Positions 39,942 to 48,498 of a DNA stretch of 52,160 bases are shown in pieces. The DNA comes from an uncultured Parabacteroides sp. Lineage in GTDB: Bacteria; Bacteroidota; Bacteroidia; Bacteroidales; Tannerellaceae. Both the position numbers and the translations under genes were made by a program. Positions within the stretch are counted from its first letter, which is position 1, and each line of letters starts with the position of its first letter. The notes under the pieces are model-generated. The model was given only the letters and a program-made list of their open reading frames with translations, searched no databases and was not told where the DNA came from. The stretch spans positions 1-52,160 of the forward strand of contig NZ_CABUOD010000033.1 of assembly GCF_902493135.1 (NCBI RefSeq). Direction: 5' to 3'.

Positions 39942-42332
39942 TTATTCTGTTTTGATTACTTCCGCCGGATTGGTAGCGGCAGCTCTTTTAACCTGGCGGA
40001 AAATAGAGAGCAGTACGATTCCGCTGGTGATCAGGAAAACCAACAGGAACAACCATACCGGCAATGTGGTGTGATTGGCGTACGTTTCGAGCCAACGGTT
40101 CGTTACTAAATAGCCGACCGGAAGGGCAAAAGCGTTGCCTACTGCCACTAACATGAAATACTCCCGGAAGAACAGTTGGAGGATGTGATAAAACGTCGCC
40201 CCGTTCACTTTGCGGATGGCAATCTCTTTCCGCCGCTGTTCGGTGGCGAGACTGACCAGCGAGTAGATACCGAAAGTGGAGATCAGGATACAAACCAGAG
40301 AAAGGATGCTAAAGATGGTAAAAATCACTTTTTCCGGACGGTTGAAAATATCGACCAGGTCGGATAGCTCCGTAAACATTTTATTCCGGTTGACATTGTC
40401 ATTCTGAATATGTGATGTGATCTCACGAAGATGCTCCATCACTTCCTTTTTATGTCCTTTTGCATAGCGTACATAAATAAGGTAAGGACGCTCGAAGTCT
40501 TTTACCATCGGATTATCGTAGGTGGTAAAGAACAGCGGCAATATAGGATATTGCATCGGAGCATAGAGATAGTCTTTTATGACACAGCAGACTTTGGCCT
40601 GGCTTGCCTGTCCTTTCTTGTATATAGGCCGTTCAAGCAGGTCCGTGTATCCTAATGTTTGCAGGCAAGTTTCATTTACCATATAGCTATATGGGTTTGC
40701 ATCCGTCGGCCAGTTGCCCGATATCAGTTGCAGCCTGAAGAACGAAAAGAAGTCTTTGTCGGCAACGACTACCGGACTGTAACTATTGGGTTCGGCTTCA
40801 TTCGGATCGAAACAGAACTGCGAGTAAAAGGAACCGTACCAATCCCCCTGTTCCGTAAAGACCGGAGCGTTCCCGCAGGTGTATGTGACTCCTTCTACAT
40901 ACGGATGATTGGCCATTTCCGGTTTCAAGACGCTCAAATCCGTCTGAAAAGCCGTATCGTATCCTAAATCGACCTGTATGACTCGTTCGTAATCGATCCC
41001 TTTGTCTTTTGAAAGGATGAAATGCAACTGCCGGAATAATCCCAGAGAGATGATAAAGAACAACGAACCGATAAATATCTGGACGACTATCAAGCCCTGT
41101 TTGAAAAGAGCCGGTTTCCGTATTTTATGCTCCAAAAAATTGCGTATCGGATAATAACAGATAAGCAAGAACGCCAGGATACTGATTCCGGCGAGCGACA
41201 GCGTATTGCCGAAAAGCGAAGTCCGTGAAAGGTGGCGACTGACGTTCTCATAGATACCGTACCGGTTCCAGGTCGTATAGCTCTCATAGTAAGGATAGAG
41301 GCTTTCGATCAGGCAGAAAGCGATCAGGAAGGCAATCGTCAAAGGGAGTGCCAGTTCGGTACAACCTTTCATGATCATGCTTGTGGTTGAAGCTCCTACA
41401 CAGAGGTAAGTCCGGTTTTTCTGTTGTTTCCGTTGCTGTTGACCGATAAAAAGGACAAGCAGGTTGATCAGGGCGCTAAGGAAAGCCATTCCCCCGGCCA
41501 AAGCCAGTATATGAATATTGCGGATGCGGTCTGTCAATTCCGGATGGCACCGGAGATGTACCTCGGAGGCTGTCAGCAGGTTTATTTTCCAGTTTTTTAC
41601 CTGTTCGCGATTCCTTTTGTCTTCGGCATGGCTTTTATAGTGCGCCAGTTTGTTCCGTACGTTTGCCGCGTTTGCGTTCTTTTGGAGTCGCACGTAGGTC
41701 GTCATGCGTTTGACATGATTGGGCTGGGGTGTCCGGATCAACAGGAAGTCGAACAACAGATCTGTATTATCCGGATAGTCACGGATGATACCGGCTACCG
41801 AGGGACGGAGCTTGTCATCCAATACGACTTCCTTGCCGATGCAGTTGGTTGTCCCGAACAGTTTGCGGGCTGTCCGTTCCGTTAAAATGACAGAACTGCC
41901 GTCGGGGACGACCCCTTTGTGAGTCCCTTCGATAAAATCCGCCCGGAAAAGGTCGAAGAAGGACTGCCCGCTTTCCATCCCATGCAGTTGGATCGCCTCG
42001 TTGTCCTGTTTCAATGTAAAGTTGAGGAGGTTGAATGAACAGGAGACTTCGATTTCGGGGAGCAGCTTGAACAATTCTTCCCGGTCGTTAATGTGTAACT
42101 GGTCCAGATCGGCTTGTGTCCCGTTGGCACGCTTGACAAGTCCCTCCGTCGTCAGGCAGTAAAGCCGGTCTGCTTCCGGATGGAATTTATCGAAATGTGT
42201 CTCCCACCATAGCCAGTAACCACCTAAGATGAAGGCTGTAAATCCTATGGCCAGACCGATAATGCTGATGATCGATTGAGTCCGGTATTTCAGTAGTTCC
42301 CGGAAAGAAACTTTGATATAATGCGATAACAT
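39942..42332 (-). CDS. FtsX/MacB-type ABC transporter permease (second of two)
   Basis: 796 residues. N-terminal helix (IISIIGLAIGFTAFILGGYW), periplasmic domain, mid-protein helices, and C-terminal FtsX domain with ATEQRRKEIAIRKVNGATFY. Same two-domain family as the proteins at 17570 and 42373. It lies 40 bp after the upstream permease gene, last in the TolC/HlyD/permease/permease set. Confidence 0.92.
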   Translation of the reverse strand: MLSHYIKVSFRELLKYRTQSIISIIGLAIGFTAFILGGYWLWWETHFDKFHPEADRLYCLTTEGLVKRANGTQADLDQLHINDREELFKLLPEIEVSCSFNLLNFTLKQDNEAIQLHGMESGQSFFDLFRADFIEGTHKGVVPDGSSVILTERTARKLFGTTNCIGKEVVLDDKLRPSVAGIIRDYPDNTDLLFDFLLIRTPQPNHVKRMTTYVRLQKNANAANVRNKLAHYKSHAEDKRNREQVKNWKINLLTASEVHLRCHPELTDRIRNIHILALAGGMAFLSALINLLVLFIGQQQRKQQKNRTYLCVGASTTSMIMKGCTELALPLTIAFLIAFCLIESLYPYYESYTTWNRYGIYENVSRHLSRTSLFGNTLSLAGISILAFLLICYYPIRNFLEHKIRKPALFKQGLIVVQIFIGSLFFIISLGLFRQLHFILSKDKGIDYERVIQVDLGYDTAFQTDLSVLKPEMANHPYVEGVTYTCGNAPVFTEQGDWYGSFYSQFCFDPNEAEPNSYSPVVVADKDFFSFFRLQLISGNWPTDANPYSYMVNETCLQTLGYTDLLERPIYKKGQASQAKVCCVIKDYLYAPMQYPILPLFFTTYDNPMVKDFERPYLIYVRYAKGHKKEVMEHLREITSHIQNDNVNRNKMFTELSDLVDIFNRPEKVIFTIFSILSLVCILISTFGIYSLVSLATEQRRKEIAIRKVNGATFYHILQLFFREYFMLVAVGNAFALPVGYLVTNRWLETYANHTTLPVWLFLLVFLITSGIVLLSIFRQVKRAAATNPAEVIKTE

Positions 42333-42372
42333 GATCTGTTTGTTTGTTCTGAAATTTTGTTCAAAGATATTT

Positions 42373-44781
42373 TTATTCCGATTTGATTGCTTCCGCCGGA
42401 TTGGTCCGGGCGGCCTTGCGTATTTGCCAAATCAAAGTCAGCAAAGAGATTGCTCCCGTAAGTGATAAAGCGATGGCAAATAACCACCAGGAGATGTCGG
42501 TCTTGTGGGCGAAATCTTCCAGATATTTGTGGATCGTAAGCCAGGTGACGGGAGTCGCCACGACAAATGCGATTGCGAGCAGTTCGTAATATTTTCGTAA
42601 TAGCATTTGCATGATGACGGAAGTGGTCGCTCCGTTGACTTTGCGGATGGCTATTTCGCGGTAGCGCTGCTGTACGTCGAACAGGGATAGCCCGAACAGA
42701 CCTAATGAGGAGATCAGGATCGCTATCAGTGCAAAAACCGTATAGATACTGGACACCTTTTGGTCTTCTTTGTAAATGGCTTTTATCTCATCTTCCACAA
42801 AAGAATAGATGAATTCTCCTCCAACGGTTTCTTCATGTAACTTTTGTAGGAAACGGATTGCTTCTTGGCGTTTGCCCGGAACGATGTGAGCTGTCAAACG
42901 TTCATAGCGGTATCCTATGTCATAAGCGAAAACGAGTGGAAGCGTTGCCTGAGACAAATGTCCTGTTTGAAAGTCTTTGACTATGCCAACGATGTTGTAA
43001 GCAGGGTTTTTGTCCATATTAGGCATGTCGGAACTCCACCATAATCTACTTTCGGGTTGTAACTTAGCTGTTGTAATATCGGTGATGCCGAATATTTTTT
43101 TTGCCGTTTCATTGATAATCAAGTTGTATGTCCCGAAATGGTCGATCGAGTCGTTCCAATTGCGTCCTTCTATTATTTGAAGATTGTATATATTCATGTA
43201 CTTTTCGTCTGTATTGTTATAAATAACCAATTGTTTTTTCCCTTGGAATTCAAATTGTATATGTGGCTCTCCATATTCGTACGGGCTTTCTCCGTAAGCC
43301 CAATCCGTGAATAGGGGAGATTCGTTCATCCTTGTCGTAATAATATGGTCGAGTTGTTTTTGTTTCTTGCTTTTAGCCATTGATTGCTCGTATGTATCGT
43401 CTAATGCATAATCGCTACGGAGAAATTGGACTTTGATGATGTCTTTCGTACGGTATCCGTTGTCGTAGTTCAACATGAAATGCAGTTGTTTGATGAAAAA
43501 CAGCGATACGATGATAAGGGCGATCGATATGCCGTACTGGATAACCAGGAATATATTTCTTGAAGCGACGGAATTTCCCCCTCTGTTTATGGATTGCAAT
43601 GTATGAATCGGTGTCGCATATTGATATTTGAAAAAAGGATAGGAAGAGGTCAACACAGGCAAGAAGACCAACAATATGAGCGCGAGCATAAGGTTCAAAT
43701 GCCAGTCGTTTGATTGGGAGATATCCCGGCGATCGCTCAGATAATCTTGTGTTAGTTCAACAAATACCCATCCGATAAACAGGGCACAAGCGATAATGAA
43801 TATATTTTCTATATAGATCTGCCCGAACAGATGCAGTCGTTTTGCCCCGAATACTTTTTTCATACCGAATTCCCGGGCTCGTTTTTGTACAAGTACGGTA
43901 TAGATATTGGTGAAATTGAAAAGTCCGATGATCAGGATTAGAAAAGTCACGACTGTCAATATCCGGACGTTTGTCTTATTTCCTTTATGAAATAAATTGA
44001 AGTCGTGGATTGTACGGTCGAAATAAATGTCTTTCATGGGAAAGAATTGATATCGTTGATAGCGATCTCCCGCTTTCATGTACATGTAATAGTCCAATCG
44101 CTTGTTTACCTGTTTCAGGTCGCTTTCCGGATAAAGCAATGCAATGCTTTGAGGCATTCTTGACCATTTTTTCTGCATAGACGTGGAGATCAGGATGTCG
44201 AAGTGCAAGGAACTCTTACCCCCCGGATTTCCTATAATGCCTTCGATCGTCACCGGTTGCCCGAATGTGAAAGAAAGGGTTTTGCCGACCGGATTCTCAT
44301 TCCCGAACAGTTTTTTTGAGAACTCCTGTGTAATTACCGCACTTCCCGGTTTTAGAAGCAACGTATTCCGGTTGCCAATGAGGATGGGGAAATCCAACAT
44401 TCGCAGAAAACAGGTGTCTACGGCAAACAGATTTGCCGTGAACTTTTTATTCCCATAATAGGTGTCCTGATCCTGCATGGGGATGAATGTGGTGCTTCGT
44501 TCTACTGCCCTGTCTTCCAACGGTTCCCTGTAGTCGGGTTCGTGATTCAGATTGAAACTGCCTGAAAAGCGTATCATGGGAGAATTCCGGTATTGGATGG
44601 TCGTGAAATAGAGACGGTCCAAGTGTGTGTGGAAATGGTCTTCCGTAGTTTCCTGATAGAGATATCGGGATAGTGTGATGACGCACGCCAGACTCAGCCC
44701 CAACCCCATGATGCTGATGGCGCTGTAGAGCCTGAAACGTGTCAGTGATCGTATCGCTAATCGTATTATTTTCATATTCAT
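42373..44781 (-). CDS. FtsX/MacB-type ABC transporter permease (first of two)
   Basis: 802 residues (an in-frame ATG two codons later is also possible). N-terminal helix (AISIMGLGLSLACVITLSRY), long periplasmic domains, three helices near the middle and three at the C-terminus after DVQQRYREIAIRKVNGATTS. Together with the next permease it could form a heterodimer, each recruiting a MacB-type ATPase. It follows the membrane-fusion gene by 26 bp. Confidence 0.92.
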   Translation of the reverse strand: MNMKIIRLAIRSLTRFRLYSAISIMGLGLSLACVITLSRYLYQETTEDHFHTHLDRLYFTTIQYRNSPMIRFSGSFNLNHEPDYREPLEDRAVERSTTFIPMQDQDTYYGNKKFTANLFAVDTCFLRMLDFPILIGNRNTLLLKPGSAVITQEFSKKLFGNENPVGKTLSFTFGQPVTIEGIIGNPGGKSSLHFDILISTSMQKKWSRMPQSIALLYPESDLKQVNKRLDYYMYMKAGDRYQRYQFFPMKDIYFDRTIHDFNLFHKGNKTNVRILTVVTFLILIIGLFNFTNIYTVLVQKRAREFGMKKVFGAKRLHLFGQIYIENIFIIACALFIGWVFVELTQDYLSDRRDISQSNDWHLNLMLALILLVFLPVLTSSYPFFKYQYATPIHTLQSINRGGNSVASRNIFLVIQYGISIALIIVSLFFIKQLHFMLNYDNGYRTKDIIKVQFLRSDYALDDTYEQSMAKSKKQKQLDHIITTRMNESPLFTDWAYGESPYEYGEPHIQFEFQGKKQLVIYNNTDEKYMNIYNLQIIEGRNWNDSIDHFGTYNLIINETAKKIFGITDITTAKLQPESRLWWSSDMPNMDKNPAYNIVGIVKDFQTGHLSQATLPLVFAYDIGYRYERLTAHIVPGKRQEAIRFLQKLHEETVGGEFIYSFVEDEIKAIYKEDQKVSSIYTVFALIAILISSLGLFGLSLFDVQQRYREIAIRKVNGATTSVIMQMLLRKYYELLAIAFVVATPVTWLTIHKYLEDFAHKTDISWWLFAIALSLTGAISLLTLIWQIRKAARTNPAEAIKSE

Positions 44782-44807
44782 GTTGCCTTGTCAGGCTTAT
44801 TTTCCTT

Positions 44808-46058
44808 TTATTTTAAAATCAACTCTTCCGCATCCCCAAAGGTACTATATCCTGTGACAATCACCTTGTCGCCCGGTTGGAGGCCACCGGTTATTTCGTA
44901 TTGCTGCGGGTTTTGACGGCCGATGCTGATCGGTGTTTTCCGGGCTTTCGTGCCGGATTCGTTCAGTTTATAGATCCATTGGCCGCCGGTGGTCTGGAAG
45001 AAGTCGCCACGCGGGATGACGAGCGCCTCTTCCGGCTGTCCGAGTTCGATCTGGACACGGAAGCTTTTGCCGATGCGTACGTTTTCCGGGCTTGCTTCCG
45101 TGAAGACCAGGTCGACGTCGAAGTTACGGTCTTTGACTTCCGGGACGACTTTGGTGATCCGGAGCGGGAACTTCTTGTTTTGCCAGGTGATGGTGGCGGG
45201 CAGGCCGGTGGTGATCCGGTCGATGTAGTATTCGCTGAGGGAAGTATGGATCTTGAACTGGTCGAGGACTTTGATCTCGGCGATCGCTTCGGTGCTCTGT
45301 ACCTGTTGTCCGGGAGTTACTTTGACAAAACTGAGCTGGCCGGAGAGAGGTGCGCGAACGACCAGATCCTCCATGCGTTCCCGGGCGCGTTCGAACTTCT
45401 TACGTTCCCGTTCAAGATCGTTTTTCATCAACTCCCGGCGCAGGATCGTGGCTGCACTGTCATGGCGCAGACCTTCCAGTTGCAAGGCTGTGCTTCGGGT
45501 CTTGTAGTCGAATTCGTCCCGGGCCACTTCGAGCTGTGCTTTGCTTTTGACACCCATGTTGAATTCCTCTTCGTCGAGTGCATAGCTTTTTTTGAGCCGG
45601 TTCAGTTCGTAAGTTGTCTGCAGGGTTTCCTGTTGCAGGTCGATGCTTTTCTGTTCCATCTCGATCTCTTTCTCTTGGTAAGAGATCAACTGCTTTTCCC
45701 ATTCATCCTGCTGGTCCTCGATGGTGCGAAGAAGATCGGGATTGCTGAGTGTCAAGATGGTATCGCCTTTGTCCATCATGGTCCCTTCTTCTGCTATGAT
45801 CCGGTCCACGCTACCGGCTTCACGGGCGTTGATCTGGATGGTGAGGATCGGTTGCACGACTCCTTCGACGTCTACATATTCCAGGAATTTGTCGCTTGTC
45901 GCCTCACCTATGATCAGGTTTTCGGCCTCGGTACGGAGTTTCCTGCCACCGGAGGCGGCGATCCCGACATATACGAGAAGGGCTATGAATGCGATTCCCC
46001 CGGCGATATGCCAGCGGTAACGGTAATAAACGGGTTTCTTTGCAATGGGCTTGTCCAT
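44808..46058 (-). CDS. HlyD/AcrA-type membrane fusion protein
   Basis: 416 residues. One N-terminal anchor helix (WHIAGGIAFIALLVYVGIAA), the first half of a biotinyl-lipoyl-like domain (ILTIQINAREAGSVDRIIAE), a long coiled coil (about 105-225, rich in E/K/L heptads), the second lipoyl half (VVRAPLSGQLSFVKVTPGQQ), and a beta-barrel domain (YKLNESGTKARKTPISIGRQ, GLQPGDKVIVTGYSTFG). It bridges the permeases and the TolC-type channel. Gene order and spacing (26-31 bp) support one operon. Confidence 0.93.
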   Translation of the reverse strand: MDKPIAKKPVYYRYRWHIAGGIAFIALLVYVGIAASGGRKLRTEAENLIIGEATSDKFLEYVDVEGVVQPILTIQINAREAGSVDRIIAEEGTMMDKGDTILTLSNPDLLRTIEDQQDEWEKQLISYQEKEIEMEQKSIDLQQETLQTTYELNRLKKSYALDEEEFNMGVKSKAQLEVARDEFDYKTRSTALQLEGLRHDSAATILRRELMKNDLERERKKFERARERMEDLVVRAPLSGQLSFVKVTPGQQVQSTEAIAEIKVLDQFKIHTSLSEYYIDRITTGLPATITWQNKKFPLRITKVVPEVKDRNFDVDLVFTEASPENVRIGKSFRVQIELGQPEEALVIPRGDFFQTTGGQWIYKLNESGTKARKTPISIGRQNPQQYEITGGLQPGDKVIVTGYSTFGDAEELILK

Positions 46059-46063
46059 GTATG

Positions 46064-46096
46064 ATGTATGATTTATAATTTATGAATTGTCAATTG
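46064..46096. repeat. AT-rich intercistronic repeat between tolC-like and hlyD-like genes
   Basis: Contains TATGATGTATGAT and AATTGTCAATT, the latter shared with the fecR upstream repeat. Such phrases recur between operon genes in Bacteroidales; no hairpin strong enough to terminate is seen. Confidence 0.4.
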
Positions 46097-47559
46097 TTTA
46101 AAAGGAGTTCGTAGTCTTCCGTGATCGGGATCAGCTTCTCGAAATCGTAACCGGTCAGGCTGCGGAGGCCGTAATAGAGATTCCAATAATTATATAAAGC
46201 CGCGATGTAAGCACGTCGGGAGTTGTCTTTTTCGGCTATGGCGGCATTGAGGTCGAGAATCGTCGATTTGCCCAACAGGTAAAGCCTGCGTGCCACATCG
46301 TTACGGCGTTGGGCCGTTTGGTCTGTTTTATAGGCTATGGCGACTTTTCCGGCCTGAATGTTGAACTGTTTGACGATCTTCGCTACGTTCAGTTCGAAGT
46401 CCATCCGTTCCTGCTCCAGTTCGGTGTAGACCTTGTCGCGGTTGCTTTTGGCCACTTTCACCCGGCCTTTTCCTACGCCCCAGTCCAGTATCGGTATGCG
46501 GATGCCCAATGTCACCAATTGCTGGTCCATCGGGTCGCGGTAGGACTCTTTCAGCTTTTCGTTGCTTTGCGTCAGACCGAACTGTGCGTATAAGGCGGCT
46601 TTAAAACCCCGGTTGGCCTTTGCCTCGGCGACGTTGCTTTCACTTTGCAGCCGGCGGCGTTCGAAAGCGCTGATATCGGGGTTGTTCTGGAAAGCGAGTT
46701 GCATGGCTTCGTTTACATCGACCGTGAAGTGAGGGATGCTGTCGTCGGGAATCACGACCAGGGTGATATTCTCGGAAATACCCAGATAGCTGCGGAGCGA
46801 CTGGATATAATCGTCGACCTCGATTTGTGCGTTGAGGCGGTTTGTCTGTTCGGTCAGTTTGTTGAGTTCCAGTTGGAGCATTTCGTTTTCGGTGATCGTT
46901 CCGATATTGTAACGTCCTTGCGCATACCGGTAAAGCGTGTCGGCGTATGCGAAATTATAGTTTGCGATTTCCAGCGAGGTCTGCGCCGTTGCCAGGTTGA
47001 AGAAGCGGTTGGTCGTATAGGCGGCAACCAGTTCGAGCGTCTCGACGTAGCTCTTTTTGGCCTCTTCGTATTTGATCGGTTCGATGCGGCGTTCCCATTT
47101 GAGGTCGTTGAAGCCGAATAAGTCTTGTTCGTATCCTACGACGACCGGAGTACTCTTGTAGGACGAGACATTGTCGGTGAACATATCCAGCCTTTCAAGT
47201 CCGGTTTTCAATAAGACCTTGCCACCTGTAAGGGCAATGTTCTGTTGGATTTCAAGTCCGGCATCGACCGAGAGCTGGTTCCGGTGCACGAATTTGTCGC
47301 TGCCGTCTTCCAATGTGACCGACTGGATGGAACGGTTCAGGCTCGGATCGGATGTGAGTGTCAGGCTCGGTAGCTGTTTTGCCCGGAACGAGCGCCAGTT
47401 CCAGTAAGAAGCCCTGAAGGCGTGACGGGCGGCAATCGCTTCAGGAGAATTGCGACGCGCCATTTCGATCGCTTCGCTCAATGTCAGCGTAAGTGTTTTC
47501 TGCGCCCGGAGCTGGAAGGGGAACAGAAGGAGTATCGCTATGTATATCGTGTGTTTCAT
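46090..47559 (-). CDS. TolC-family outer-membrane efflux channel
   Basis: 489 residues with a signal peptide (IYIAILLLFPFQLRAQ). Two long helical repeats typical of TolC (LTLSEAIEMARRNSPEAIAA near 28-50; QLAFQNNPDISAFERRRLQS near 285-305). It should form the trimeric outer-membrane duct for the membrane-fusion protein and permeases encoded downstream. First gene of the operon; the region before it holds a 9-bp inverted repeat and two strong hairpins. Confidence 0.93.
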   Translation of the reverse strand: MKHTIYIAILLLFPFQLRAQKTLTLTLSEAIEMARRNSPEAIAARHAFRASYWNWRSFRAKQLPSLTLTSDPSLNRSIQSVTLEDGSDKFVHRNQLSVDAGLEIQQNIALTGGKVLLKTGLERLDMFTDNVSSYKSTPVVVGYEQDLFGFNDLKWERRIEPIKYEEAKKSYVETLELVAAYTTNRFFNLATAQTSLEIANYNFAYADTLYRYAQGRYNIGTITENEMLQLELNKLTEQTNRLNAQIEVDDYIQSLRSYLGISENITLVVIPDDSIPHFTVDVNEAMQLAFQNNPDISAFERRRLQSESNVAEAKANRGFKAALYAQFGLTQSNEKLKESYRDPMDQQLVTLGIRIPILDWGVGKGRVKVAKSNRDKVYTELEQERMDFELNVAKIVKQFNIQAGKVAIAYKTDQTAQRRNDVARRLYLLGKSTILDLNAAIAEKDNSRRAYIAALYNYWNLYYGLRSLTGYDFEKLIPITEDYELLLNN

Positions 47560-47560
47560 G

Positions 47561-47593
47561 ACAAGAATGAAGCAAATAATATGCCATTCTTGT
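47561..47593. promoter_or_regulatory. Inverted repeat around the promoter of the efflux operon
   Basis: ACAAGAATG (47561-47569) and CATTCTTGT (47585-47593) are a perfect 9-bp inverted repeat separated by 15 bp. Between them the minus strand reads TATTATTTG, a loose -7 element. A regulator binding both arms would sit across the promoter, so this is a candidate operator. The first arm begins 2 bp before the ATG of the TolC gene. Confidence 0.5.
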
Positions 47594-47641
47594 AAAAGCT
47601 TGGTACTGATGTGAATAGGGAAATCAAGTTATGGGAACAGG

Positions 47642-47676
47642 GTGCTAATCCGCACAATCCGCGTGCGGATTAGCAC
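47642..47676. repeat. Perfect 14-bp inverted repeat with 7-nt loop (hairpin 1)
   Basis: GTGCTAATCCGCAC, loop AATCCGC, GTGCGGATTAGCAC. No T-run follows on either strand, so it is not a standard terminator. Arms are 21 bp apart start to start. Its loop is complementary to that of hairpin 2 over six bases (AATCCG with CGGATT). Confidence 0.85.
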
Positions 47677-47792
47677 GGAATATTCAGCCTGGAACGGTAT
47701 TAAAGACGATAGGCTTCCCTTTACGGTTTTGCAGGATTCTCTGTCACTCTATCACACTTTGCTTTATAGGCGTTGATAAATAGGATGTACAA

Positions 47793-47825
47793 GGAGTGAT
47801 ACATGCCGGATTCATGTATCACTCC
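47793..47825. repeat. Perfect 13-bp inverted repeat with 7-nt loop (hairpin 2)
   Basis: GGAGTGATACATG, loop CCGGATT, CATGTATCACTCC. TATCAC or its complement recurs nearby (about 47750 and 47840). See hairpin 1 for loop complementarity. The 413-bp region 47560-47972 otherwise holds no gene I can support. Confidence 0.85.
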
Positions 47826-47972
47826 TGTGTCACACTTGTATCACCACCTCAGATTGAAACGGGTAGCCGGTATTGTTCCAAAAGCAGCGGGAAGCGTATC
47901 TATATAATACCGGACTTTCGGGTGGGAAACCGCATGTGCTGTCCCTTTATACCTTGCCATCCATGCTCTCAA

Positions 47973-48287
47973 TCATAATTTGCTCCTCCGTACTCTTTTA
48001 GGTATCAGTTTCTCGATTTTCCGGAGTGCCATAGGCGGCATCGGCAGTTCAGGCATAACCTCCCCGATACGTTGCTCCAGTCCGAGGACACGCAGCAGGG
48101 AGATAAAGTTTCCCAATGTCAGGTTTCGGTTCACGCCTTGCTCGAAATGGCTGATAGTCGCCTGACTCACGCCTGACTTTTCCGCCAGTTCCTTTTGGCT
48201 CATGCGTGCGGCCAGCCTGTAATCCTTCAACCGCTTTGCCAAAAGCAGCAAGATGTCGCTGTTTGTAGTATGCTCCGCTTGTTCCAT
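47973..48287 (-). CDS. HipB-like XRE-family transcriptional regulator (orphan)
   Basis: 104 residues with an XRE helix-turn-helix at about 18-72 (LKDYRLAARMSQKELAEKSG, VSQATISHFEQG, NFISLLRVLG). The composition and C-terminal tail rich in Arg/Lys match antitoxins of HipBA-type pairs, which bind DNA and repress their own operon. The expected HipA kinase gene does not follow; the next 400 bp hold only hairpins. The promoter region contains a perfect palindrome (48331-48346) suited to autoregulation. Confidence 0.88.
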   Translation of the reverse strand: MEQAEHTTNSDILLLLAKRLKDYRLAARMSQKELAEKSGVSQATISHFEQGVNRNLTLGNFISLLRVLGLEQRIGEVMPELPMPPMALRKIEKLIPKRVRRSKL

Positions 48288-48314
48288 TATTATTTATTTG
48301 TTGCTACTTATCTG

Positions 48315-48322
48315 CAAAAATA
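48315..48322 (-). promoter_or_regulatory. -7 element for the XRE regulator
   Basis: TATTTTTG on the minus strand fits TAnnTTTG and lies 28 bp before the ATG. Confidence 0.5.
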
Positions 48323-48330
48323 GCAATAAT

Positions 48331-48346
48331 TATCTATATATAGATA
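48331..48346. promoter_or_regulatory. Palindromic operator candidate upstream of the XRE gene
   Basis: TATCTATATATAGATA is a perfect 16-bp palindrome spanning the -33 region of the XRE promoter. A HipB-type dimer binding here would block its own transcription. Confidence 0.55.
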
Positions 48347-48359
48347 CCTTCCGCCTCTT

Positions 48360-48475
48360 TTATCGGACAAAGACTCCGCTCTCGTCTGCGAAACTCGCTT
48401 CGCCCAAACAGTGCAGGCTCCTGCCGCTTCGTCTACGTCCTTCGCTTGACGCCCGTCCGCTTAGGTCTTTCTAAC
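48360..48475. other. GC-rich intergenic segment without a supported gene
   Basis: About 115 bp rich in CGC/CTTCG words (for example CTCGCTTCGC and CTTCGTCTACG) and a small dyad GCAGG-CT-CCTGC. No open frame on either strand looks coding. The composition contrasts with the AT-rich sequence on both sides. It may be a remnant of a larger element. Confidence 0.4.
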
Positions 48476-48498
48476 CATTGCCCTTTTACTTTCATGAA

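Noticed and set aside
44877..46064. 395-codon plus-strand frame opposite the membrane-fusion gene
   Set aside because: Antisense shadow with Phe/Asp-rich low-quality sequence; the minus strand has lipoyl, coiled-coil and barrel motifs.
47841..47960. 39-codon minus-strand frame just after the XRE gene (MARYKGTAHAVSH...)
   Set aside because: Considered as a HipA or HipS remnant, but it matches neither the HipA N-terminal pattern nor any kinase motif, and it overlaps hairpin-rich DNA.
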